Part shown: piece by piece, positions 9,544-17,312 of the stretch | How the letters are laid out: each line of letters starts with the position of its first letter | Numbering within the stretch: position 1 is the stretch's first letter | From: Inquilinus limosus | GTDB taxonomy: Bacteria; Pseudomonadota; Alphaproteobacteria; DSM-16000; Inquilinaceae | Reading direction: 5' to 3' | Assembly (NCBI RefSeq): GCF_002195995.1 | Contig: NZ_NHON01000010.1 | Span: 58,215 to 122,214, forward strand | Length of the DNA: 64,000 nucleotides | Notes under the pieces: model-generated | Told to the model about the DNA's origin: nothing | What the model saw: the letters and a program-made list of their open reading frames with translations, nothing else | Database searches by the model: none | Program-made: the position numbers and the translations under genes

Positions 9544-10842
9544 ATGGCAAGCAAGCGACTGTCAGAGCAAGCAATCGAAAAGATGAAGGCACCGGAGACG
9601 GGCCGTGTTCAGGTGTACGACGCGCTCGTGCCCGGTCTGGTGCTGCGCGTGTCGAGCACCGCGCGCACGTGGTCGTACCTGTATCGCATCAACGGCGCAG
9701 CCAAGCGTCTGTCACTCGGCGAGTGGCCCGGCATGGGCGTTGCCCTGGCCCGTGAGCGCGCAGGCGATGCAGCCAAGATGGTCCAACGCGGTGAGGACCC
9801 CGTTGCGATCAAGCGAGCGAAGGCCGAAGCGGCGCGCACCGCGAAGACGATGGCGCAGCTGGTGGACGACTTCATCGCTCAGCACATCAAACGCAACATG
9901 CGCGGCGGCGCCAAGGAAGCCGAGCGGCTGTTGACCAAGAACGTCGTGCCGGCGCTCGGCAAGAAGCTGGCGAAGGACGTGACGGCGGCGGACGTGCGCG
10001 GGTTGCTGGACGGCATGGCCCGTCGCGACGCAGCCGTGTCGGCCAACCGCACCCGCACGGTGCTGCACAAGCTCTTCGATTGGGCCATGGAACGCGACAT
10101 CGTCACGGCGAACGTGGTCAAGCGCGTCGCACCAGTGACAGCCGAGACGCCGAAAGACCGCGTGCTGTCGGATGCGGAGCTTGTAGAAGTCTGGCACGCC
10201 GCCGGCAAGCTGGGATGGCCGTTCGGCAACGTGATCCGTCTGTTGATGGTCACCGCAGCACGCCGCAGCGAGATTGCGGAACTGGAGCGCACCGAAGTCG
10301 CATCAGACGGACAGAGCATCGTCATCGGTGCCGAACGCATGAAGGCCGGCCTGCCGCACGTCATCGCGTTGTCATCGCTTGCGCAAGCGGAACTCGCCGC
10401 AGCACCGATGACGCATCAGCCGAACACGAACCCGCCCAAGCCAAGCGTGCATGTGTTCACCACGAACGGCACGACGCCTGTCAGCGGGTGGAGCCGAGCG
10501 AAGCAACGCATCGACAAGTTCATCCTGGACGCACGCCGAGACGACATGAAGCGTCACGGCGCCGATCCGGCTGACGCACAGGCCATGCCCGACTGGACGG
10601 TGCACGATCTGCGCCGCACTGCCGCCACCGGAATGGCCCGCCTCGGCATCGACTTCATGGTCATCGGCGCAGTGCTCGCACATTCACAACGCCGCCACGT
10701 CGGGATCACGGCCACGTACGCCCGGCACCGGTTCGATGCAGAGAAGAAGCGAGCGCTGGAAGCATGGGGAGCGCATGTGGAGCGCATCATGTCGGGTCAG
10801 GCTGACAACGTCATCCCGTTCGCTGCGCCCCAAAGCACCTGA
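9544..10842 (+). CDS. int: tyrosine integrase of the tRNA-Thr element
   Basis: A 432-residue phage-type tyrosine recombinase that inserts and excises the element at the tRNA-Thr 3' end. Residues ~1-90 form the DUF4102-type arm-binding domain (MASKRLSEQ..., LRVSSTARTWSYLYRI, LSLGEWPGM). Residues ~100-190 are the core-binding SAM-like domain. The catalytic domain shows the first Arg in TAARRSEIAELE, the HxLRR motif VHDLRRTAAT, the second His in LAHSQRRH and the nucleophile Tyr in TATYARHRF. ATG 9544 was chosen because it starts the conserved arm domain; an upstream Met at 9517 is possible. The gene begins ~160 bp inside the left att repeat and is followed by a terminator at 10958. Confidence 0.95.
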   Translation: MASKRLSEQAIEKMKAPETGRVQVYDALVPGLVLRVSSTARTWSYLYRINGAAKRLSLGEWPGMGVALARERAGDAAKMVQRGEDPVAIKRAKAEAARTAKTMAQLVDDFIAQHIKRNMRGGAKEAERLLTKNVVPALGKKLAKDVTAADVRGLLDGMARRDAAVSANRTRTVLHKLFDWAMERDIVTANVVKRVAPVTAETPKDRVLSDAELVEVWHAAGKLGWPFGNVIRLLMVTAARRSEIAELERTEVASDGQSIVIGAERMKAGLPHVIALSSLAQAELAAAPMTHQPNTNPPKPSVHVFTTNGTTPVSGWSRAKQRIDKFILDARRDDMKRHGADPADAQAMPDWTVHDLRRTAATGMARLGIDFMVIGAVLAHSQRRHVGITATYARHRFDAEKKRALEAWGAHVERIMSGQADNVIPFAAPQST

Positions 10843-10957
10843 AATCGTTGAGAAATCTCTTCATACCGATTTCGGCGGGTGGCCCATCGCCAGACCGGCC
10901 AGGATCGAACATACCCGACATGGTGTCCGGTGTTTTGAGTGGGACAGTGATCAAGCG

Positions 10958-10993
10958 AGGCCGCTGATGCACCAACATCAGCGGCCTTTGTCG
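10958..10993 (+). terminator. intrinsic terminator after the integrase
   Basis: A perfect 12-bp stem AGGCCGCTGATG / CATCAGCGGCCT with a 6-nt loop is followed by TTGTCGTTT. It closes the integrase unit 115 bp after its stop. The remaining bases to 11256 are relatively AT-rich with several TGACA/TGTCA-like words; they show no gene and probably carry the promoter and operator of the AlpA-like gene. Confidence 0.75.
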
Positions 10994-11256
10994 TTTCTGT
11001 CATGCACATGCAGACGAGATGACATGATCTGTGATGAGTCAACGCACGATGGCGTCACAAATGAAATGCAGATGTCATCGTCAGTGCGAGCGAGCTCGTG
11101 ACAGATGTCGTGCACTTCATCGACAGATGCATGTTCATGTCGTCAACTTGTCGAACGCCTCACCCAACACCATTCTGGACGGGGTGTCGCTCGTTTGACT
11201 TGCTGGTCTGGGTCGTTCTTCATGGGGTCGCGTCCCATTGCAAGAGACCAACCCCA

Positions 11257-11451
11257 ATGGAAACCCTCCGTCTTCCCGAAGTCCTCCGCATCGCTGGCGT
11301 GTCGGACGTGACCCTCTGGCGCTGGGAGAAGGCCGGCCGGTTCCCCCGCCGCTTCAAGCTCGGCCCGAACTCGGTCGGCTGGGACCGGGCCGATGTCGAG
11401 GCATGGCGTGAGGCCAAGCGCACCGGCACGCCCTGGCCCGAGGCGGCGTGA
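11257..11451 (+). CDS. AlpA-family small DNA-binding protein
   Basis: A 64-residue protein of the AlpA / excisionase-like type. METLRLPEVLRIAGVSDVTL is the helix-turn-helix region, and LWRWEKAGRFPRRFKLGP is the wing-like segment found in almost all AlpA regulators. Such proteins regulate integrase genes or direct excision in satellites and prophages. ATG 11257 was chosen because the family starts there; the frame is open further upstream but that part is not family-like. It lies between the integrase terminator and the VapE-type gene, a usual satellite order. Confidence 0.88.
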   Translation: METLRLPEVLRIAGVSDVTLWRWEKAGRFPRRFKLGPNSVGWDRADVEAWREAKRTGTPWPEAA

Positions 11452-11465
11452 CCGCACAAAGAAAA

Positions 11466-11490
11466 GCCCCGACCGGGCGGCGGTCGGGGC
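11466..11490 (-). terminator. hairpin with A-tract, terminator on the minus strand
   Basis: Stem GCCCCGACC / GGTCGGGGC with a 7-nt loop, preceded on the plus strand by GAAAA. Read on the minus strand it is a stem followed by TTTTC, so it would stop transcription coming leftward. On the plus strand it has no T-tract and could act as an RNA element between the AlpA-like and VapE-type genes. Confidence 0.5.
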
Positions 11491-11538
11491 GGAGGGGGAT
11501 GATCGTCAACGCGATGATCAACAGAGAAGGAAGATGAA

Positions 11539-12984
11539 GTGAACGATACACGCTCCAGTCCTGATGTCCAGAAAGAACGCGAGCGTATCGCGGTCCTTGA
11601 AGCGTGGGAACTTGGCGGCAGAAAAAATGTGCAGCGTGACGACACGGGATATCCGTATCCAATTCTCGCAAATGCTGTGTTGATGCTGAACGGACACTCG
11701 GACTTCGCTGGCCTGATCGGATTCAACAAGATGACATACAAGCCGGTGCTGTTGCGGCCGGCACCGTCGATCATTCGCTCGACTGAAACGGGCGAGTTCA
11801 AGCCTCGCGGCATCACAGACAATGACATCACCGACATCATCACGTCGTTTCAGACGAGAGATGACAAAGACAGAGTATCGTTCCGGCGCGATGATATCGG
11901 TGCGGCAATCAATCGCGTTGCGACGCTACATCCGTTTCATCCGGTGCAAGCATACCTGAACGGATTGTCTTTCACCGGAACACTCACGGACGCCATCGAG
12001 ACCGCAGAAACTTGGCTCATTCGATACTTCGGCGCCGAAGACACGCCAATCACTCGCACCTTCTCAAAGCGTTGGCTGATCGGTGCCGTGGCGCGGGCGT
12101 TCGAACCGGGCTGCCAGATGGACAACGTCTTGATGCTCGACAGCGCACAGGGCATCGACAAGTCATCCATGCTCCGCATCCTCGGGGGCGAGTGGTTCAC
12201 CGACAACCTACCGGCGGTCAATGACGCGGAGGACCGGCGTCTGTCGTTCAAGCTGCGCGGCGTCTGGATCGCAGAACTGAAAGAACGCGCGCCGCTGTTG
12301 AAGATGAATGACGCCAATCGAAAGGCGTTCCTGGATCGGCGTGTTGAGACACCGCAAGCGTTCTACAAAGAGGATGTCCTGAATGAGCCGCGCCAATGCG
12401 TGTTCGTCGGGACCGAGAACAGCCGGGACTACCTGACAGATCCGACAGGCAACCGCCGGTACTGGCCGGTGTCGGTCGGCATTGGTCCGAGCGACCGACG
12501 CGGTTTCGAGCGTGACCGCGACATGATCCTTGGTGCTGCGGTGATGCTGTATCAACTGCACACGGAGCACATGAAAGAGAACTTTGGCGCCAATGGTTCC
12601 CCGTTCCAATGGTGGCTGACAAAAGAAGAAGACGAACTCGCCCGCATTGTTCAAGGCGAATACATGCGAGAGAACCCGTACACGGCTCGCATCGCGAAGT
12701 TCTTGGGAGAGCGTCGAAAGGATGTTCCGTTGACGACTTCGGAAATTGGCGAGCACGCACTCGGGATGCTGCCGGGTTCGGTGCGCGGCCGGCTGGCTGG
12801 AGAGATCGGCGAAGCCATGCGGGAACTCGGCTACCGGTCCAAGAAGACGAACAAGTGGACCGTCTGGGAGCCGATCGGTGGCGAGAGTGGTGAGCCGGTG
12901 GCGAGCAATGTGGTGCCCATTCGCCATCCTGAAACCCGCAGAAATCCTGATGTTTTGAAGGGGAGTGGTGAAAGTGGTGAATGA
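11539..12984 (+). CDS. VapE-family (virulence-associated E) protein with altered Walker A
   Basis: A 481-residue protein of the VapE family, P-loop proteins that serve as replication primase-helicase partners in satellites and phages. Family landmarks are FHPVQAYLNGL, LIRYFGAEDTP, FEPGCQMDNVLMLDSAQG, EWFTDNLPAVNDAEDRRLSF, GVWIAELKE (Walker B region), and the closing block PRQCVFVGTENSRDYLTD with TGNRRYWPVSVG. The Walker A reads SAQGIDKSS where the family has G-x-x-G-x-G-K-S, so two of the three glycines are replaced (Ser and Asp) although Lys-Ser remain. The start is GTG at 11539 with GGAAG upstream. There is no N-terminal primase domain, so priming must come from elsewhere or not occur. Confidence 0.85.
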   Translation: MNDTRSSPDVQKERERIAVLEAWELGGRKNVQRDDTGYPYPILANAVLMLNGHSDFAGLIGFNKMTYKPVLLRPAPSIIRSTETGEFKPRGITDNDITDIITSFQTRDDKDRVSFRRDDIGAAINRVATLHPFHPVQAYLNGLSFTGTLTDAIETAETWLIRYFGAEDTPITRTFSKRWLIGAVARAFEPGCQMDNVLMLDSAQGIDKSSMLRILGGEWFTDNLPAVNDAEDRRLSFKLRGVWIAELKERAPLLKMNDANRKAFLDRRVETPQAFYKEDVLNEPRQCVFVGTENSRDYLTDPTGNRRYWPVSVGIGPSDRRGFERDRDMILGAAVMLYQLHTEHMKENFGANGSPFQWWLTKEEDELARIVQGEYMRENPYTARIAKFLGERRKDVPLTTSEIGEHALGMLPGSVRGRLAGEIGEAMRELGYRSKKTNKWTVWEPIGGESGEPVASNVVPIRHPETRRNPDVLKGSGESGE

Positions 12985-13165
12985 ATTCGGAAACTCTCCC
13001 CAGGCAGTTCCGATATATCGAAAGATGTATTTTCGGCCCCTGGGGGAAACTTTCTCTGGGGGATCACCACTCCACGCCACTTCACCACCGCCCGGCTCGC
13101 CCTCGGACCCTCTGACCCCGACAGTGCGGCCCCGGCCGCGCCCCTGACCCGAAAGGACCCCTGAC

Positions 13166-13855
13166 ATGCCCATGACCAACGAAGCCCGGACGTACCTCCT
13201 GCGCCGCGCCCTCAGCAACATCGACACCCGCCGGATGCTGCGTGCGACCAAGGACCATCCATCGTCGCAACTGTTCCTGTCCCGACTGCCGGACATGGTT
13301 CGCAACGCAAACGATCTGGTGTTGAACGGCTACGCTGACCAGATCGAAGAAATCGAGCGCAAGATTGCTCGCGACGAGAACCATGTCCTGTCGCCACATG
13401 ACGTTCTGTTCCTGTGTGATCTGGCAGACATCAACTCGGTTGTTTTCACCGAAGCGCCGTTCATCAAGATGCACATCGGCGATGTTCTCGAAATCCGCAT
13501 GGTCACTGGTTGGGCTCGCCCCGACTGGTTTGACGAAGGCCATGCGCACGCGTGGGAAGTGGACTTCTGGGACAAGTTGGAGCGTCGCCGCGTCGGTGAT
13601 GTGCTGTTTTTGGAGCGAAAAGATATCGCGGCGATGCGCGGTGCGCTGATTCCGCACAACGTGCCGCTCAACATCCATCGCAAAGACAACGACTACAAAT
13701 CGATCGCAGCCAAGCCGCACCAGATGAGTCCCGAACGTGCGAAGGAGACGCAAGCGGCACGAAGGAAATGGATTCCGCGTCTGGCGAAGATCATCGATGC
13801 TGACAAGGCGCGTGAGTTGCGTGAGACGAAGCACAAACGTGACGCAGCCGAATGA
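13166..13855 (+). CDS. island protein of unknown function
   Basis: A 229-residue cytoplasmic protein with no motif I recognise. It is charged and mostly helical, with an acidic middle (HVLSPHDVLFLCDLADINSV, RPDWFDEGHAHAWEVDFWDK) and a basic C-terminus (ARRKWIPRLAKIIDADKARE), which would suit nucleic-acid binding; that is inference. The start ATG has GAAAGGA 7 bp upstream. It lies 181 bp after the VapE-type gene in the same direction. The gap holds an A/T-richer stretch and a run of CCCCTGGGGGAAA but no reading frame of note. Confidence 0.6.
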   Translation: MPMTNEARTYLLRRALSNIDTRRMLRATKDHPSSQLFLSRLPDMVRNANDLVLNGYADQIEEIERKIARDENHVLSPHDVLFLCDLADINSVVFTEAPFIKMHIGDVLEIRMVTGWARPDWFDEGHAHAWEVDFWDKLERRRVGDVLFLERKDIAAMRGALIPHNVPLNIHRKDNDYKSIAAKPHQMSPERAKETQAARRKWIPRLAKIIDADKARELRETKHKRDAAE

Positions 13856-13904
13856 TGTTCTGTGTTTCACTGGCCTGCGGCAAGTCACCGTGGGCCAGTA
13901 TTTC

Positions 13905-13932
13905 TTGACCGGCCGGGCCAGTGTGGGACAAT
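13905..13932 (+). promoter_or_regulatory. candidate sigma-70 promoter of the downstream island genes
   Basis: TTGACC and GACAAT are separated by 16 bp, 38 bp before the ATG at 13971. The spacer carries GGGCCAGTG, which is the inverse of CACTGGCC at 13868-13875, so a repressor or loop could act here. It is a candidate only. Confidence 0.35.
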
Positions 13933-13970
13933 GACTTCTGACCCCGAAGTCATCGCAGGACTCTCGTCCC

Positions 13971-14603
13971 ATGGCCAAGACCAAAGCCCCGGCCCATCCG
14001 ACCCCCGACCAAGTCACCGCCCGCCTCGCAGCTGTCGAGGCCGATCTTGAGACCGCCAAGTCCGCCCTGGCCGACGCGATCGACGCCGAGATTGCAACGG
14101 GTATGACGGACAGCCCCGACACCATCGCCGCACGTCGTCGCGTCGCACACATGTGCCAGATGGTCGATGAGCTTCGCGCCGCTGTTGAGCGTGCGGAGGC
14201 GCGCGCCGAGGAACGTGCCGCCGCCGACAAGGCCGAGCGTGACGCGGCACGACACGCCGAGGCCAAGACGCTCATTCCTGAGTTCCTGCGGCTGGCCGGC
14301 GAAGTCGAATACACGCGCGGTGCCAACGACGACGTGATGACGGAATTCATTCGCCACGGTCGGCTCATTCTCCGCACGCTGCCGAACCCGCCACACGGTG
14401 CAAGCGGCGCCCTCGCGGACCTGCATGCGCGGGCTTCGGCGAACCGGGTCGTGAGCGACAGAGAGCGCCACGCGAAGACGTTCACCGGACACGTCGCTCG
14501 CAACGTCGCTTGGTGGTTCGGGCTGGCGACCGAGGACGTGCAGGCCATGGGCGCGGCCGTCCAGGCCGCACCTGTCGCAGATCACGTCGAGCAAGGACAC
14601 TGA
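13971..14603 (+). CDS. coiled-coil island protein of unknown function
   Basis: A 210-residue protein. Residues ~15-110 are alanine/glutamate/arginine-rich heptads (VTARLAAVEADLETAKSALA, ELRAAVERAEARAEERAAAD), typical of a coiled coil. The C-terminal part (FIRHGRLILRTLPNPPHGAS to the end) is more globular. It is unrecognised and may be a structural or regulatory partner of the following two proteins. It ends 3 bp before the next start codon, so it is co-translated with it. Confidence 0.6.
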   Translation: MAKTKAPAHPTPDQVTARLAAVEADLETAKSALADAIDAEIATGMTDSPDTIAARRRVAHMCQMVDELRAAVERAEARAEERAAADKAERDAARHAEAKTLIPEFLRLAGEVEYTRGANDDVMTEFIRHGRLILRTLPNPPHGASGALADLHARASANRVVSDRERHAKTFTGHVARNVAWWFGLATEDVQAMGAAVQAAPVADHVEQGH

Positions 14604-14606
14604 CCG

Positions 14607-15032
14607 ATGCCGCCCCCCGCACGTCAGGTGCGCAAGCTGACGACGGTGTTCAGCGATGCTCTGCTGAAAAAGGCGCTGGAGCGCGACCCGAACGACAAGA
14701 ACGGCCGGCGGCGCATCGACAAGATCGCTGAAGCCGTGGTGCGGCGTGCCGAAGCTGGCGACATCACGTCGGCGCAGATGATCGCCGATCGGCTCGAAGG
14801 CAAGGCCGTGACGCCGATACAGGTGGACACTGAGGCGCGCCTCACCGTCACGCTCGGCTTGCCGATCCGGGATTTGCAGCCGGCGCAGCGACCGCCCGCG
14901 ATCGATGCGATGCCTGCGCCCGACGAGAGCGCAACGACCGAGCCGGACGTGTTGCCGGCACCAGCGCCCGACGATCACTCCGCGCTGCGTGCACGCATCC
15001 TTGCGACGATCACCGACGACAACGACAAGTGA
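14607..15032 (+). CDS. small island protein, DUF5681-like N-terminus
   Basis: A 141-residue protein. The N-terminal half (TTVFSDALLKKALERDPNDK, IDKIAEAVVRRAEAGDITSA, QMIADRLEGKAV) resembles the short helical module of DUF5681-type proteins found near phage packaging genes; this is a resemblance by eye only. The C-terminal half is proline- and aspartate-rich and probably unstructured. It starts 3 bp after the previous stop and ends 12 bp before the next gene, so these genes form one transcription unit. Confidence 0.5.
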   Translation: MPPPARQVRKLTTVFSDALLKKALERDPNDKNGRRRIDKIAEAVVRRAEAGDITSAQMIADRLEGKAVTPIQVDTEARLTVTLGLPIRDLQPAQRPPAIDAMPAPDESATTEPDVLPAPAPDDHSALRARILATITDDNDK

Positions 15033-15044
15033 AGGAACGCGACC

Positions 15045-15764
15045 GTGACCGATGCCCCCGATGCACCGCAGACCGACGCATACGCCGAAGCTCTTGCACA
15101 GGTGCGAGCCGAGAACACTCACAGCCAAGGCGGCGTGACGGTGACACGGTCGTTGTCACCGGCACAGCGCGCGATGCTGGCAGCCGTGGCCCGGAATGTT
15201 CATGGCGCGAGCGCAACCATGGCGGCGCCGAACGCAACCGGATCACTTGGCGGGGCGCGGACGGCTCTGCCGGCCGCACTGACTCCAGGGCACGACGCCA
15301 CGACACCAGATCAGGACGCCACCCGTTCGCCGTCCGACCCGAGCACGGTCGCGAGCATGATCGCCGACGACGCCCGCCACACCATGCAAGCACAAGCCGC
15401 AGTCGAGCACGCCAAGACGGTCGAGGCGCTGACACCATACGGTCTTGAGACGCACGCGGGTCACGACACCGCAGGCGATGCGCTGGCGATGGTGAAGGTG
15501 TTCGAGGCCGAGGGCATTGAACCGGAACAGGCGAAATCGATCCTTCGACACAACGCCGGACAGCCGGTGACGGATGCGCAGATCGACACGACGTTCGGCC
15601 GCATGCCGCAGGAAGACGCATTGGCTGCGATGGACTTCCTGTTGGAACTGTCCGAGGCGCACCCGAGCGCACCGATCCTGTCATCACTGCGTCGGTCTGG
15701 ATTGCTCGGCAACGCGGGGTTCCTGACGCAGGTGGCGAACCATGCCCGCTCCAAGCGTCGGTGA
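15045..15764 (+). CDS. island protein of unknown function
   Basis: A 239-residue protein starting at GTG (15045) with GAAGGA upstream. Residues ~1-100 are low complexity and rich in Thr, Ala and Asp. The C-terminal ~110 residues (TPYGLETHAGHDTAGDALAM, VKVFEAEGIEPEQAKSILRH, ALAAMDFLLELSEAHPSAPI) look like a small helical domain. No family is recognised. Its last 23 bases overlap the start of the AP2-domain gene, which indicates translational coupling. Confidence 0.6.
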   Translation: MTDAPDAPQTDAYAEALAQVRAENTHSQGGVTVTRSLSPAQRAMLAAVARNVHGASATMAAPNATGSLGGARTALPAALTPGHDATTPDQDATRSPSDPSTVASMIADDARHTMQAQAAVEHAKTVEALTPYGLETHAGHDTAGDALAMVKVFEAEGIEPEQAKSILRHNAGQPVTDAQIDTTFGRMPQEDALAAMDFLLELSEAHPSAPILSSLRRSGLLGNAGFLTQVANHARSKRR

Positions 15765-16041
15765 CGGCGCGCTGTATCCATCGGATGCGCCGTCACGCAC
15801 GATTGCCATTCACCGGGCGCGTGATCGATCGAACAAGGCGCTGCCGAAAGGCATCACATGGGACGGCAGCCGTCTGCGATACCGTGCTCGCGTCATCATC
15901 CAGGGCCGTGCGTACCATGGTGGGTGGTTCGACAATCTCCCCGACGCTGTTGAAGCCCGGAACCGTCTGGCACTCAAACTGTATGGTTCTGACGCACGGC
16001 TTGTCTCAGCGCAGAAGGCGACCGGTGAACTGATCACATGA
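15742..16041 (+). CDS. AP2-domain DNA-binding protein
   Basis: A 99-residue protein whose residues ~35-85 match the AP2/ERF-type DNA-binding fold: a GITWDG opening, a three-stranded sheet (RLRYRARVIIQGRAYHGG), then WFDNLPDAVEARNRLALKLY with the helix that ends in a YG-type motif. In bacteria and phages this fold is usually attached to homing endonucleases or integrases. Here it is alone, without an HNH nuclease, so a free regulator or a remnant of a homing nuclease are both possible. It overlaps the previous gene by 23 nt and converges on the SieB-like gene with an 8-nt overlap. Confidence 0.7.
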   Translation: MPAPSVGDGALYPSDAPSRTIAIHRARDRSNKALPKGITWDGSRLRYRARVIIQGRAYHGGWFDNLPDAVEARNRLALKLYGSDARLVSAQKATGELIT

Positions 16042-16615
16042 CCGGCGCTCGCCAGGGAGCAACATCGCGCTCGCCGTGGTGCCCGTCACGGCGCGGCCGA
16101 TACGGAAACTCTTGCGCATGTGCCTGCAGAGCTTTCCACACAGGATCGGTTACACCGAAGGGGACTTCGAAGTAATCAACCTGCTGGCCGGGGCGAGCCA
16201 AGATCCTCACGAACCCCATCGAGAGCAGCATGTTGGCACGGCCCCCGTCAGCGGTATTGGTGAACGTACGCTGATTGTGGTGCAGCAGGTGCGCGAGGAT
16301 TTCCCGCTCTTGGTCAGAGAGGTGTGGGATGTACTCAACGAACCGGTCGAGTTCCGCACGATTCCGTCGCCGCATCTGAAAGCGGACGAGAGGGCCGCGA
16401 CTGGCCTGTTTCGCGGCGTCGAAGATCGCACCAAGCGCGAGGCACGTTGAGACCACGCCGGCGACAATTACGGCTTGCAGCACGACCCCGTCGAGTGGAA
16501 ACCATCCTCGCTGACTGCCGAAATACAGCACACCACATGCGACGGCGATGGCTGTGAACGTCGTGCCACCGGCCTTGAGAAATTCGAGCCACTTCGGATC
16601 GGGAAACGGCGTCAT
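16034..16615 (-). CDS. SieB-like superinfection-exclusion membrane protein
   Basis: A 193-residue protein with two N-terminal membrane helices (GTTFTAIAVACGVLYFGSQ and LQAVIVAGVVSTCLALGAIF). A cytoplasmic domain follows that begins after a basic stretch (RFQMRRRNRAELDRF) and holds LSDQEREILAHLL, which is the pattern of the SieB (superinfection exclusion B) family. SieB-type proteins abort infection by related phages. ATG 16615 was chosen; a TTG at 16633 is an alternative. It is the only gene of the element read on the minus strand, at the end next to the intact tRNA, as expected for a cargo gene expressed from its own promoter. The family call rests on topology and a short motif. Confidence 0.55.
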   Translation of the reverse strand: MTPFPDPKWLEFLKAGGTTFTAIAVACGVLYFGSQRGWFPLDGVVLQAVIVAGVVSTCLALGAIFDAAKQASRGPLVRFQMRRRNRAELDRFVEYIPHLSDQEREILAHLLHHNQRTFTNTADGGRANMLLSMGFVRILARPGQQVDYFEVPFGVTDPVWKALQAHAQEFPYRPRRDGHHGERDVAPWRAPVM

Positions 16616-17106
16616 GAAAATGCAGGCAGCCAATGCAAAACGTCAGGTGAGAACACATATCACGTGCGATCGACCCTGCCAATTTCGGCACAGAGACTGA
16701 GTGATGCGCTGCGAGCGGTTCGCAGCAGTCGATTTCGCAAATTCTGTGGATGACGATGGAAGAGGAAGAAAAAATTTCCCCCGAAGCGGCCCCCCGGGGG
16801 TCCATTCGGCCTTCGCACTGGAAACGAACGGGTCCCATCCGCACCAATCGCAACTCGCGTGACCTTTTGGCGACCCGGAAACGCAGAGGCGCATGCCGCG
16901 ACGCGTCGGGCTCGCAATTCTGCGGTGCTGGGTCAGGCGGTGCGGTGACGTGACGGTCAGTGCGGCGCGGCGGCGACGACTCGGTCAGCCATGCGTGACC
17001 CGAGGCGCAGACATGCGGTTTCGCAACCCCAACTGCAACCCCAGCGCGGTGTGCTCGCGCACCCAGTGATGCGGCGACGTGGAAATGCGTGCAACATCAA
17101 CGGGTT
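16616..17106. other. island right-end non-coding region
   Basis: About 490 bases without a convincing gene. The first ~150 bases are AT-richer and probably contain the promoter of the SieB-like gene. Short frames on both strands have no ribosome-binding site or family signal. It includes GAAAAAATTTCCCC followed by a CG-rich run CCCCCCGGGGG; I see no stable terminator. Confidence 0.4.
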
Positions 17107-17165
17107 GAATGGTGCCGGATGCAGGGGTCGAACCCGCGACCTTCGGTTTACAAAACCGCTGCTCT
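17107..17165 (-). repeat. att repeat inside the intact tRNA-Thr gene
   Basis: The 59-bp twin of 9327-9385. Here it is part of the complete tRNA-Thr, so the gene was kept functional by the element's integration. Confidence 0.92.
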
Positions 17166-17185
17166 ACCGACTGAGCTAATCCGGC
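17110..17185 (-). tRNA. tRNA-Thr(TGT)
   Basis: 76 nt including an encoded CCA. The acceptor stem is GCCGGAT/ATCCGGC, the D-arm GCTC...GAGC, the anticodon loop TTTGTAA with anticodon TGT, and the T-arm GCGGGTTCGACCCCTGC. It is the integration site of the element to its left. Confidence 0.96.
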
Positions 17186-17312
17186 GCCGGACCATTCCCT
17201 ATCGACTCCGTCCGCGGCTGTCCAGCGATTGAACGGCCGGCTCGATCGTCACGGCCCGCGGTCGCCCCGGTCCGCCGCGATTGGACCTTTCCCTAAGTGG
17301 CGGCGCGGCCCA

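Larger units (their letters stand above)
9327..17165. mobile_element. tRNA-Thr integrative element, phage-satellite-like
   Basis: A ~7.8-kb element bounded by a 59-bp direct repeat of the 3' end of tRNA-Thr(TGT). The contents are a tyrosine integrase next to one boundary, an AlpA-like excision/regulatory protein, a VapE-type protein, four unknown proteins, an AP2-domain protein and a SieB-like membrane protein. The codon use and base composition are visibly less GC-rich than the flanks, which indicates transfer. No terminase large subunit, portal, capsid, tail, lysis or conjugation gene is present, so it would depend on a helper for spread. The intact tRNA is at the right boundary, while the integrase sits at the opposite, left boundary. 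Confidence 0.9.

Noticed and set aside
11098..11256. Longer N-terminus for the AlpA-like protein
   Set aside because: The extra 53 residues are not AlpA-like and lack a ribosome-binding site; family members begin at the METLRLPEV region.
16750..16953. Small plus-strand gene in the island's right end
   Set aside because: No ribosome-binding site, no family signal and a run of CG-rich low-complexity codons.
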